From the NCBI GenBank assembly GCA_023395465.1, contig JAEWZE010000014.1, forward strand, positions 1-13,119: DNA of 13,119 nucleotides, written 5' to 3'. The notes below the pieces were generated by a model that saw only the letters and a list, made by a program, of their open reading frames with translations, had not been told where the DNA came from and made no database searches. This DNA comes from Pseudomonadota bacterium (GTDB lineage: Bacteria; Pseudomonadota; Gammaproteobacteria; Xanthomonadales; Xanthomonadaceae). Both the position numbers and the translations under genes were made by a program. Positions 1 through 7,848 of the stretch are shown piece after piece. Every line of letters starts with the position of its first letter. The first letter of the stretch is position 1.

Positions 1-76
1 GGGGCGGGGGGGGGCGGGGGGGGGGGGCCCCCGGGTGTTCCCCGGGGGGGGGGGGGCCCCCCCCCCCGGCCCCGGC
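1..76. other. Low-complexity G/C homopolymer edge, probable artefact
   Basis: Apart from a single TGTT around 36-39 this stretch is only G and C, arranged as long homopolymer runs broken by an occasional opposite base. Nothing else in the window looks like this, and the change to normal coding texture near base 77 is abrupt. Read in the jetD frame it gives only repeated proline and glycine with a few other residues. The frame stays open simply because G/C-only codons cannot form a stop. I read it as low-quality sequence at a contig or read end, not as biology. Confidence 0.75.
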
Positions 77-1281
77 CGCGGCAACGCGGCCTCGTCGCGT
101 GCGGGATCCAGCGCTTCCTGCTCCAGCCGGAGCGGATGGCGGGCCAGTTCCTCCGCCACCTCGGGCCATCCGGCGCGCACGGCCCAATGCTGCATCGCAT
201 GCAGGGTCGCGGCGTCCGGCGCGGTTGCGCCCTCGAGGATGTCGGCCGGCAACGTCGAAGCCGACATGCGCCACGGACGCAGACGATGGCCCGATGCCGC
301 GGCCGCCTCCGCCAGTACCGCGGCGATTCGGAAACCGCCCTCGTCGATGTCGCCCCAGTGGTACACGCAGGCGTCGCGATCGAGGTGGGCGAGGATGCGC
401 GTATAGGCCAGGCGCCATGCCGGCGAGGGCATGCCGCCGGTGTAGAGCAGCAGGCAGGCATCGTCGACGGACAGGCGCGCAGCTTCGTGAAAGCTGGCGA
501 GATTCTCGATGCTGAGCAGCGTCCGTGCGGAAGTTTCCAGGCCGCGCAGGCTCTCGGGCGGGATGCCCAACCAGGGGCGCACGAGCGCGAGACACGCCTC
601 GTCGAGATGCAGCTGGCCGGTACCGGCCAGCAACAGCGGCTGGGGTTCGCGGCGCAGTCCCAGTGTCGCCCAGACATGGCTGCGGTCCAGCGCGGCGTTG
701 GCGGGCTCGCCGCCGGTCAGCAGGTCCAGCCACGGCGTCAATGCCTCCAGCCGCTTGCTGTCGCCAAACAGGCGCACGCTTTCGCGGCGCAACAGGCGCT
801 CCCGCTCCGGCGCGGCCAGGCAACTGGCGACCGCGCGCGCGGCGTCGGCAAGATCCGCGGCCGCCTCCGGCCCGGCGCCGCGCACCTTGCGGCCGTTTCG
901 CCAGGCATCGAGTGTGGTCGTGATGACGGGAAAGCGAGACACCCACCCGGAGAGTGCGGCGTCGGCAACTTCCATCCGGGAGGCGAGCAACTCCACGCCC
1001 AGATGCGCGGCCAATGCATCGAGGTCCTTCACGCCGATGCGCAGCAGCTGCTCGCCGTCGCCGCGGTGGCGATCGCGTACCGCGTCGATGGCGCCGGCAC
1101 GCTCGGCCAGCGCGATCTGGCCGTGGAACGCATCGCGCGCTTCGAGCGTCGCGAGGGCCAGGTATTCGCGTGCGCTGGACGTGCTGGTCATCGGCAGCGA
1201 TGCCGGTCGCGGATCGCCACGCAGCCGCGCCGATTCGCCCTTGCGCAGCAGGCGTTGCAGGAGGGGCGTGGCATCGCTCAC
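1..1281 (-). CDS. jetD: JetD, Wadjet Toprim nuclease subunit (3' end not resolved)
   Basis: This is the nuclease subunit of a Wadjet/MksG system (DUF3322 N-terminal region plus DUF2220 Toprim region). In studied systems it cuts small circular DNA once the SMC complex has extruded it. I start it at GTG 1281, which overlaps the jetC stop as GTGA. The protein begins MSDATPLLQRLLRKGESARL, and residues about 1-230 would be the DUF3322 arm. The catalytic region shows LLSIENLASF, with Glu259 as the probable Toprim glutamate, then LLLYTGG and HWGDIDEGGF, with Asp311 and Asp313 as the DxD metal ligands. This resembles the topoisomerase VI A/Spo11 arrangement. A family-typical RLEQE follows at about 386-390, so the protein is nearly complete near residue 400. 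Codons below about base 77 lie in the G/C artefact and should not be trusted, and no credible stop is visible. There is no Shine-Dalgarno before the GTG, so translation is probably coupled to jetC. Confidence 0.88.
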   Translation of the reverse strand, partial: MSDATPLLQRLLRKGESARLRGDPRPASLPMTSTSSAREYLALATLEARDAFHGQIALAERAGAIDAVRDRHRGDGEQLLRIGVKDLDALAAHLGVELLASRMEVADAALSGWVSRFPVITTTLDAWRNGRKVRGAGPEAAADLADAARAVASCLAAPERERLLRRESVRLFGDSKRLEALTPWLDLLTGGEPANAALDRSHVWATLGLRREPQPLLLAGTGQLHLDEACLALVRPWLGIPPESLRGLETSARTLLSIENLASFHEAARLSVDDACLLLYTGGMPSPAWRLAYTRILAHLDRDACVYHWGDIDEGGFRIAAVLAEAAAASGHRLRPWRMSASTLPADILEGATAPDAATLHAMQHWAVRAGWPEVAEELARHPLRLEQEALDPARDEAALPRPGPGGGAPPPPGNTRGPPPPAPPRP

Positions 1282-4200
1282 GGTGCGGGCGTCTGGCGCT
1301 CGATGCCGGCGATTTCCGCGGCCAGCAGGTCCGGGTGCAGGTCGAACTGGTCGGAGAGCAGCAGCTCGCGCGCGGCGGCCTGCACCTCGATGCGTTCGGC
1401 CTGCAGCAGTTCGCCGTCGCGGAACAGCTCGATGTAGCTGTCGAGCACGCCGCTGAGCGTGCCCTGGGCGGTGTCGGGCGCAGCCAGCACCAGCTGCAGG
1501 CCGAGCGAGCGCAGGTAGTTGGTGGTGGCGCGCGCGTTCTGCGCGTCGATCTTGTCGCCGAACTCGTCCAGCAGGATCAGGCCGATGCCGCCGGGCTGGG
1601 CCTCGGTCTTGCCATAGGCCGCGGCCAGCGCGGCGCCCGCGATCACGTACAGCGGCGCGCGGTGCTCGCCGCCGGAGCCCGAACGCATGCGTTCGCTGAG
1701 CGTGCCGATCACGCGGTCGTCCTGGCGGATCTGCACCTCGAAGCGGAAGAAGCGCCTGTAGTCGTCCAGCGGCGAGGTGGCGGTACGCGCGGCGGCATCG
1801 TCCTCGATCAGCTCGCGGAACGCGGCGGGCACTTCGCCGGCGCTGCCGAACAGACCGTCCTCGCCGCCGACGTCGGTGGCGCGCTTGATGAAGCGCTCCA
1901 GCTCGCGGAACTCCGCCACCACCTCGTAATGGAACTGGTAGCGCTCGTTGTTGGAGAACGGCGGACTGCTGCGCAGGGTGCGGTTGAGCGTGGCGATCTG
2001 CTGGCGCAGGCGCACGAAGTTGTCGTTGAGCGCGGCGGCGACGCTGGAGCGGAAGGTCTCCACCGCGGTGTCGTAGGCCTGGCGCGCCTCTCCCTCGTAG
2101 CGGACCAGGTCGGTCTCGCGCAGCTGCGTGAGCTCGCGCCGCAGCAGGGCCAGGGCCTGGCGCCAGGCATTGGCGTCGAACTCCAGGACCAGGCCATGGT
2201 CGCGCGCGTACTGGGCCAGCGCGCTCCAGGCCTCGGGCAGCAGCCGGGCCAGCTGGCGATCGCTTTCGTCGGCGCGGCGCTCGCAGGTGCGCGCGCGCTC
2301 GTCCAGCGAATCGAGCTTGTCGTCGAGTTCGTCGCGATGGCGTTCGACCAGGTTCGGATCGACGTCCGGATCCTGGAACGCCTCGACCGCGCGTCGCGCC
2401 ACCAGCGCTTCCTGTTCGCGCAGGCCGGCGAGCAGGCGGCGACGGTCCTCGCCCTGGCGAAGGGCCACCGCCTCTTCGCCGATGAGGCGTTCGACCTGGC
2501 GTTCGCTGGCCTCCACCGCCGCCTTGAGCGTGCGCACCTGTTCGGACAGGCGCAGCAGGTCGGGGTCGTGCAGGGCCTGGCGGCTGTCGCGCGCGCTGCG
2601 GTAGCGCTGCCTGGCTTGCTGGTGTTCGAGGCTGCGCGCGTGCAGCGCCTGCGCCACCGCGTCGGCATCGGCCAGGCGCGCGAGCTGGCGGCGATGGCCG
2701 TCGATCTCGCGCAGCGCGGGCTCCAGTGCCTGTACCTCGCGTTCGGCCGCCTCCACGTCCTCGCGCAGCACGCGCAGGCGCGCCCGGTTGTCGGAGGCCC
2801 CGATCTTCAGATCGCCTGTCGCGGGCAGGCGCAGCCGCTCGATGCTGCCGCCACGCGCGAGCAGCCCGTCGCGGGTCAGGCCCTGGCGGCTCTTCACCAG
2901 TTCCGCCTCGCCGTCCACGCACTGCAGCTCGCCGAGCTGGCGACGCAGGAACGCGAGCGCTTCGGCATTGACGCCATCGAGCAGGGCGGCCACCGAGCCT
3001 GCGGCCACCTCGCCCGCGCGACCTAGACGCGCCTGGCTCGACAGCGCCAGCTTGACGCCGTACACCGCGCGCCCGCCGCCGAGACCGCGGTAGAGCTTCG
3101 TCGCCCGTTCCTCGTCGGCCTCGGGAATCAGCAGCGCCTCGACGTTGCTGCGCAGGTAGCCTTCGATCGCCGCCTGCCAGGCCTTGTCGGTGACCTGGAC
3201 CAGGTCGCAGACCGGGCGCGCGTCGATGCCGGCCTCGCGCAGGTAGCTCATCAACCGCACGGTGTCGGGATTGAGTTCCGCCTGTCCGGCGGCGATGCGC
3301 TTCTGGTTCTGGCGCGCGGCAGTCAGCCGGTCGCGGGCCTGGTCGAGGGCCTCGTGACGCGCGCGGGCCAGGCGCTCCACCGCCTCGATCAGCGGCGCCG
3401 CGGCGCGCAGCGTGGTGCCCGCCTCCTCGAACAGCTGCGCGGCATTCCACGGCAGCGCCGCGTCGTCCTCCAGCGCGGCGAGCGCCTCGTGCCAGCGTGC
3501 CCAGGGAGCGGCGGCGTCTTCCACGGTGGCAAGAAGTTCAGGCGACAGGGCCAGGCCGGCGGTGGCGCGCAGCTGGTCGCGCACCTGCGCCGTTTCGCGC
3601 AGCAGTTCGCTGCGCAGCTGGCGCAGGCGGTCGAGGTCGCGTCCGCTGATCTCCTCGAATCGCGACTGCTCGCCGTAGCCTTCGCTGCCCTGCAGGGCGG
3701 CCTGGGCACGCTGCAGCTCGTCGCGGCCGAGGTCGCGTTCGCCACGGGCTTCTTCCAGCGCGCGGCGCAGGCCCGCCAGCAGTGCGTCGCCGGTCTGCAC
3801 GCCTTCTTCGGCCTGTTCCACCTGCTCGGCGTAGAGGTCGCGCGCGTACTCGGCGGCCAGGGCGCGATACGACGCCGCGCGCACCGACTGCGCGGCGATG
3901 CGGTCGTACTGGTGCTCCACGCCCTCGGCCGACTCGATGCGCAGGCGCACCTGCTCGATGCGGTCGCGGATCTGGCGGAAACTTTCCAGCAGGGCGCGGA
4001 AGCGGGCCACGTCGGTGGGCCGGTCCTCGGCCACCAGGGTGCGCACAAACAGGTCCACGTCCTCCACGCGCTGCAGGTTCAGCGCGTTGAGGAAGGCCTT
4101 GCGATAGGCATTGACGTCGGGATTGGCGCCGGGTGCGGCGCGCAGCCGGTACAGCAGGTCCTTGACGAAGCGCTCGGCCACCGTGTGCAGCTCGGGCTTG

Positions 4201-4706
4201 CTGCCGGCGTCCCGGCAGCGGCGCGCGGCGTTCTCGCGGAAGCTGCTCCAGGTCAGCGGCAGTTCCTGGCCCTTGACCCGCTCCAGGTGGTCGTCGAGTT
4301 CCAGCGCCACGCCCGGCAGCAGGTACATGCCGTGCAGCCGGTGGTCCGGCTCGTCCACCGACGCGCCGAGCGACACGCCGGCAGTCAACTTTTCGCCGCT
4401 GTCGGTGTCGCGGAACACCAGCGAGATGTAGGTGGTGGCGGTGCGGCGCTTGCGGCCTTCGTCGCCGCTGCGGAACACGCCCAGGCAGTAGTCGCGGATG
4501 CTGCGCGCACGGTGGCTGCCGCCGGCCTGGGCGTTGAAGCGGATGCGGCTGCGGTCCACGCCCAGCAGCACGATCTGCAGCGCGTCGAGCAGCGCGCTCT
4601 TGCCGGCGCCGTTGGGGGCGATGATCGCGCTGGTGGCGTCGAGTTCGAGGGTCTGCGCCTCGAACAGGAAGAACTGCACCAGGTGCACGCGTTCAAGCAG
4701 CTGCAT
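1278..4706 (-). CDS. jetC: JetC, SMC-like ATPase of Wadjet (MksB/MukB-like)
   Basis: This 1142-residue SMC-family ATPase is the loop-extruding motor of the Wadjet complex. The N-terminal head has Walker A at residues 30-37 (APNGAGKS). A coiled-coil arm of about 230-480 is rich in Glu, Arg, Leu and Ala. A globular hinge-like section lies at about 486-635, including KAWQAAIEGYL and YGVKLALS. A second coiled coil runs to roughly 900. The C-terminal head has the ABC signature SGSGGE at 1009-1014, Walker B LILLDEFG with Asp1047 and Glu1048, and a D-loop KIDAQN. The ATPase therefore looks intact. ATG 4706 is chosen because a strong GGAGG lies 6 bases upstream and the product starts right before the head domain (MQLLERVHLVQFFLF). 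The frame is open further upstream, but that part lies inside jetB. The gene overlaps jetB by 14 bases and jetD by 4. RecN or SbcC are alternatives by fold only, and the neighbours rule for JetC. Confidence 0.95.
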   Translation of the reverse strand: MQLLERVHLVQFFLFEAQTLELDATSAIIAPNGAGKSALLDALQIVLLGVDRSRIRFNAQAGGSHRARSIRDYCLGVFRSGDEGRKRRTATTYISLVFRDTDSGEKLTAGVSLGASVDEPDHRLHGMYLLPGVALELDDHLERVKGQELPLTWSSFRENAARRCRDAGSKPELHTVAERFVKDLLYRLRAAPGANPDVNAYRKAFLNALNLQRVEDVDLFVRTLVAEDRPTDVARFRALLESFRQIRDRIEQVRLRIESAEGVEHQYDRIAAQSVRAASYRALAAEYARDLYAEQVEQAEEGVQTGDALLAGLRRALEEARGERDLGRDELQRAQAALQGSEGYGEQSRFEEISGRDLDRLRQLRSELLRETAQVRDQLRATAGLALSPELLATVEDAAAPWARWHEALAALEDDAALPWNAAQLFEEAGTTLRAAAPLIEAVERLARARHEALDQARDRLTAARQNQKRIAAGQAELNPDTVRLMSYLREAGIDARPVCDLVQVTDKAWQAAIEGYLRSNVEALLIPEADEERATKLYRGLGGGRAVYGVKLALSSQARLGRAGEVAAGSVAALLDGVNAEALAFLRRQLGELQCVDGEAELVKSRQGLTRDGLLARGGSIERLRLPATGDLKIGASDNRARLRVLREDVEAAEREVQALEPALREIDGHRRQLARLADADAVAQALHARSLEHQQARQRYRSARDSRQALHDPDLLRLSEQVRTLKAAVEASERQVERLIGEEAVALRQGEDRRRLLAGLREQEALVARRAVEAFQDPDVDPNLVERHRDELDDKLDSLDERARTCERRADESDRQLARLLPEAWSALAQYARDHGLVLEFDANAWRQALALLRRELTQLRETDLVRYEGEARQAYDTAVETFRSSVAAALNDNFVRLRQQIATLNRTLRSSPPFSNNERYQFHYEVVAEFRELERFIKRATDVGGEDGLFGSAGEVPAAFRELIEDDAAARTATSPLDDYRRFFRFEVQIRQDDRVIGTLSERMRSGSGGEHRAPLYVIAGAALAAAYGKTEAQPGGIGLILLDEFGDKIDAQNARATTNYLRSLGLQLVLAAPDTAQGTLSGVLDSYIELFRDGELLQAERIEVQAAARELLLSDQFDLHPDLLAAEIAGIERQTPAP

Positions 4707-5346
4707 CGTCGTCCTCCGCCGCGGCTTCGCCCTCGATGCCGGGCTCGCCGTCGCCGGGATCGTCGTCGCGGTTGTGCTGGTCGAGCCGCTGCAGCCAGTG
4801 CTCGCCGACGATGTCGACGATGGCTGGACGCACCTGCAGGTGGAAGGGCTGCGGATCGTCGGCCTCCGAATCGACCAGCCGCCCCACACCCCAGCGGCGC
4901 AGCGTGCGGGCCAGTTCGCGCAGGCTGCCGATGTCCGGCATCGCGCGTCCCGCCAGGGCCTGGTAGGCCTCCTGCAGCTCGGGCAGTTCGACCGTGACCA
5001 CGCCTTCGTCCTCGACCATGCCCTGGCGCATCGCCTCGTCGTAGCGCTGGCGCAACACCAGCAGCAGCAGGGTTTCGGCCAGCGACACCGGCACGCCTTC
5101 GCCGTGCACCGGCAGCGCGACGATGTAGCGATGGTGCGCATTGCGCTCCAGGCGGATGCCCAGCGGCGCGAGCGCCGCGACGAAATCGTCGAAATGGTCC
5201 TCGACCAGGTGGTAGGCCAGGCGCGTGTTGCGGTCGGAGGCGTACAGCACCTGCTCGACCACCAGGCGATAGGCCGCGCGTTCGAAATCCTGCACGGCGT
5301 AGATGCCGTTGGATTGTTGGCTCAGCGTGTTCCAGCTGCGTTTCAT
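4693..5346 (-). CDS. jetB: JetB, DUF4194 KITE-like subunit of Wadjet (MksE-like)
   Basis: This 217-residue protein matches the DUF4194 family, the MksE/JetB subunit that binds the kleisin JetA and completes the condensin complex. Family-like blocks are YHLVEDHFDDF (45-55), HHRYIVALP (71-79), VSLAETLLLLVLRQRYDE (87-104) and SLRELARTLRRWGVGRLVDS (141-160), consistent with tandem winged-helix domains. After about residue 190 the chain becomes an acidic tail of Asp, Glu, Gly and Ala that is probably disordered. The ATG at 5346 overlaps the jetA TGA as ATGA, with a GGAA seven bases upstream. The stop lies 14 bases inside jetC. A longer open frame extends upstream to 6939 but lies within jetA and is not used. 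No enzymatic motif is expected or seen. Confidence 0.92.
   Translation of the reverse strand: MKRSWNTLSQQSNGIYAVQDFERAAYRLVVEQVLYASDRNTRLAYHLVEDHFDDFVAALAPLGIRLERNAHHRYIVALPVHGEGVPVSLAETLLLLVLRQRYDEAMRQGMVEDEGVVTVELPELQEAYQALAGRAMPDIGSLRELARTLRRWGVGRLVDSEADDPQPFHLQVRPAIVDIVGEHWLQRLDQHNRDDDPGDGEPGIEGEAAAEDDDAAA
4713..4717 (-). promoter_or_regulatory. Strong Shine-Dalgarno of jetC
   Basis: On the minus strand GGAGG stands 6 bases before the jetC ATG (4706), inside the end of jetB. It is the only near-consensus ribosome site I found in the window. It fixes the jetC start against the longer open frame and suggests that JetC is translated independently of, or more strongly than, its partners. Confidence 0.8.
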
Positions 5347-6791
5347 GCGGTGTTCCGTGTGGTCTGGCCGACCCGGCGCACGCGAAAGCGCGGCGCGCGC
5401 AGGTAACCGTTGTCGTCGCGCTGGCCGGCGTCGAGCAGCTCCACGCGGTAGCCGCGCAGCAGCCGGCCGAGCGGATCCTCGCGGCGCAGTCCGCCGATGC
5501 GGTGGCTGCGCAGCGCCAGGGTGAGCAGGGTCTGGTAGGCGCGCAGGTCCTCGATGCTGCCGATCGCGAGCGCGGCCGACTCGACCTGCGGCGCATCGCC
5601 CAGGTGGCGGCCGACGTAGCGCGCCATGTCCTCGGGCGTGACCAGGCGCGCGCGCTTCATCCTCCGCAGCAGCGACAGGCGCGCGAGCTGTTCGGGCGAA
5701 GGCGGCACGCCGGCGTTGGCGGTGCGCGGGATCGGCGCGGGCTTCTGCCGCGGTGGGCGCAGCCGCGCGGCGTCCATCAGCGCGCCCGGCGCCACCGGCA
5801 GGCGCAGCGCGTCGGGCGGCGCGGTGAGCACGCCGCGGCAGGCGCGCCGCAGCAGGATGTCGAGGCGGTCGGGCGCGCGCAGGCGATAGTCGAGGAAAGC
5901 GAGCGCGCGGCGGTTGGCCTGGCGGATGTCGTCGTCCAGCCGTGCCAGGTACTCGTCGATGCGCTCGAGTTCGTGCAGGCGGCGCAGGCTGCGTCCGAAG
6001 CGCTGTTCGGCGCGCACGGCGTCGCCGCCGGTGGCGTGTTCGCCGTACCAGGCCAGCAGGCCCGCGCGGCGCTCCCCCGATTCGAGCTGCTGGACCATCG
6101 CCAGGATCGCGCTGCGCCTCGCCAGCGGGTGGTCGGCCTTGTGCAGTTCGGCATAGTCGCCGATGAAGAACTCGCCGACGTAGCGCTCGAACCACTGCCG
6201 GGCGAACTGCGCGGTAGTCTCGACCTTGCTCAGCTCCGGCATCAGGTCGCGCACCTGCAAGCTCATCGACGATAGCGACACCAGCAGGCGGCGCGACTGG
6301 TCGGCGGCTTCGTCGAGCGCATCGCCGGCGGCCCTGCCCTCGGCCACCTGCTGCAGCTGCAGCTCGATCGAACGCATGCGCGCGGAAACGAAGGTGGGGC
6401 CGTGCTCGGCGAACTCGACCAGGGCCGAGAGCAGCTGCGACACCGCGGGCGGCATGGTGACCATCTCGCGTGCGCCGATGCGCTCCTGGCGCAGCCAGCC
6501 GGCGCCGCGGAATCGCTCGTAGATGTGGGCGGCACGGATCGCGCGCGGGGTGTCGGGCGGATCGCCGTCCTCGTCCTCCCAGGGATCGTCGCTGAGCAGG
6601 GTGCGTTCGATCGCGGCGGTGATCTCGCGGCGCGGAAGGCCGATGCTCGGCGGCAGCGGCGCGTCGGGCCCGAAGAACTCGTCGAACAGCCGGCACAGCA
6701 ACTGCCAGTAGTGGACCCGGTTGGCCGAGGCCAGCGGCCCGAATAGCCCCGGTGGCACCACGGAAAACAGGGGCGGCGGCGTGGTCGTCAA
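5343..6791 (-). CDS. jetA: JetA, kleisin-like subunit of Wadjet (MksF-like)
   Basis: This is the first gene of the Wadjet operon, 482 residues if the TTG at 6791 is the start. In these complexes JetA/MksF is the kleisin that bridges the JetC heads and binds JetB. The N-terminus (LFSVVPPGLFGPLASANRVH, then YWQLLCRLFDEFF) fits what I recall of the DUF5716/PF18982 JetA family better than DUF3375. A helical middle of about 110-310 is followed by a proline-rich linker (about 345-366) and a C-terminal winged-helix-like region containing LLRRMKRARLVTPEDMARYV. No in-frame ATG occurs until residue 110, so a TTG start preceded by a weak GGGA is the best choice. An acidic segment WEDEDGD lies at 71-77. 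The stop overlaps jetB by 4 bases. The identity rests on gene order and length as much as on sequence. The Wadjet subtype cannot be fixed by eye. Confidence 0.82.
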   Translation of the reverse strand: MTTTPPPLFSVVPPGLFGPLASANRVHYWQLLCRLFDEFFGPDAPLPPSIGLPRREITAAIERTLLSDDPWEDEDGDPPDTPRAIRAAHIYERFRGAGWLRQERIGAREMVTMPPAVSQLLSALVEFAEHGPTFVSARMRSIELQLQQVAEGRAAGDALDEAADQSRRLLVSLSSMSLQVRDLMPELSKVETTAQFARQWFERYVGEFFIGDYAELHKADHPLARRSAILAMVQQLESGERRAGLLAWYGEHATGGDAVRAEQRFGRSLRRLHELERIDEYLARLDDDIRQANRRALAFLDYRLRAPDRLDILLRRACRGVLTAPPDALRLPVAPGALMDAARLRPPRQKPAPIPRTANAGVPPSPEQLARLSLLRRMKRARLVTPEDMARYVGRHLGDAPQVESAALAIGSIEDLRAYQTLLTLALRSHRIGGLRREDPLGRLLRGYRVELLDAGQRDDNGYLRAPRFRVRRVGQTTRNTA

Positions 6792-6981
6792 GCAGGTTCC
6801 CGGGCCGGGCGCAGGCCGGCGATGTCCAGCGACAAGGATAGTGCGCCCGGTCGCGCGCAGCGAGACTGCGCACCGTGGGCGACTGGCGTCGGCAGTGCCG
6901 CAGCTGCAGCGATCGACCGGCGTGCCCGGGCATCCGCATCGCGCAGCTGCGGTGGCATCGGGGCCGTTGCCGCGCCGCGGT
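6792..6981 (-). promoter_or_regulatory. pdxY-jetA intergenic region, probable Wadjet promoter region
   Basis: These 190 bases separate the pdxY stop from the jetA TTG. The break is long compared with other gaps in this run, so the jet promoter is probably here. On the minus strand TATCCT (6840-6835) could be a -10 box about 44 bases before the start codon, but the hexamer 17 bases further upstream (TCGCTG) is a poor -35. A 6-base-pair GC hairpin sits at 6855-6871 without a following T run. I see no gene here and no convincing operator. The exact promoter is a guess. Confidence 0.35.
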
Positions 6982-7848
6982 TCAATCCAGGCGCCGTGCG
7001 ATGTCCCGCGGCAGCGCCAGTTCCTGCCAGCCCTGCGCCTGCACCTGGCGCAGCACCCGGACGACGTCGTCGCAGGCTTGGCGCGCGGCAGCGTCGATGC
7101 CCACCCCGCGCAGCAGCCGGCCCGCGACCAGCGCGGCGAACAGGTCGCCGACGCCCTTGACCGGATGCGGCACCAGGTCGTGTTCCAGGGTCGTGCCGCC
7201 GTCCGCGGTCGCCAGCACCAGCTGCAGCCGTCCGGGCGGACAGGTGGCCGGCGCGGCGCTGGTCACCACCACCCAGCGCGTGGTCGCGCCGAGCAGGCCG
7301 TGCGCGGCCTCGATGCAGTCCTCCAGCGTGTGCAGCGTGCGGCCGCTGAGCTGTTCGAGTTCGTAGTGGTTGGGCGTGAGCCCCTGCGCGCGCGGCATCA
7401 GCTGGTCGCGCCATACCGGCTCCAGCGCCGGATCGGTGTAGCGGCCGCTGTCGTGGTCGCCGATCACCGGGTCGATCTGCACCGCCAGTGCGGGGTTGCG
7501 CGCGCGGATGCGGTCGATCCAGCGCGCCAGAGCCAGCCCCTGCTGCGGCGAACCGAGATAGCCGACCAGCAGCAGGCGCGCGCGCGTGGCCACTTCGCGC
7601 GCTTCCAGGTCGTCGAGCAGCCCCTCGAACCAGTCCAGCGGCAGCGGCCCGCCGTGCATGCTCGGGTAGTGCGGCGTGTTGCCCAGCACCACCGTCGGCA
7701 CGGGCGCCACGTGCAGGCCCAGCGCCTGCAGCAGCGGCACCGCGATGGAATTGCCGACGCCGCCGTAGGCCACCTGCGACTGCACCGAGATCACGTCGAC
7801 CAGGCGCGCGCCCACCGCCGGAGCGAAGCCGGCGTCCTCGCCGCTCAT
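6982..7848 (-). CDS. pdxY: Pyridoxal kinase (PdxY/PdxK family)
   Basis: This cytoplasmic ribokinase-fold enzyme phosphorylates pyridoxal to PLP in the B6 salvage pathway. It has 288 residues, the usual size. N-terminal ISVQSQVAYGGVGNSIAVPL (20-39) is the substrate/lid motif of pyridoxal kinases. IDPVIGDHDSGRY (125-137) and LTPNHYELEQLSG (157-169) are family blocks, and VKGVGDLFAALVAG (230-243) carries the predicted catalytic base Asp235. I start it at ATG 7848, where it overlaps the yggS stop as ATGA. The open frame continues upstream to 8070, but that extension is arginine-rich shadow of yggS. There is no clear Shine-Dalgarno, so translation is likely coupled to yggS. PdxY and PdxK cannot be separated with certainty from sequence alone. 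PdxY is preferred because there is a single compact domain and it is the usual annotation in this group. Confidence 0.93.
   Translation of the reverse strand: MSGEDAGFAPAVGARLVDVISVQSQVAYGGVGNSIAVPLLQALGLHVAPVPTVVLGNTPHYPSMHGGPLPLDWFEGLLDDLEAREVATRARLLLVGYLGSPQQGLALARWIDRIRARNPALAVQIDPVIGDHDSGRYTDPALEPVWRDQLMPRAQGLTPNHYELEQLSGRTLHTLEDCIEAAHGLLGATTRWVVVTSAAPATCPPGRLQLVLATADGGTTLEHDLVPHPVKGVGDLFAALVAGRLLRGVGIDAAARQACDDVVRVLRQVQAQGWQELALPRDIARRLD

Noticed and set aside
954..3026. Long plus-strand open frame (690 codons) opposite jetC and jetD
   Set aside because: It is a mirror of the real minus-strand genes caused by high GC. The product is Arg/Ala/Gln-rich with no recognisable domain, and the minus strand encodes clear JetC and JetD motifs here.
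3354..4997. Plus-strand open frame of 547 codons across jetC and jetB
   Set aside because: It is a low-complexity shadow rich in Arg, Ala, Gln and Val, crossing two well-supported genes on the other strand.
6855..6871. Possible terminator between pdxY and jetA
   Set aside because: It is a 6-base-pair GC stem with a 5-base loop but with no T run on either strand. Such hairpins are expected by chance in this GC-rich DNA.
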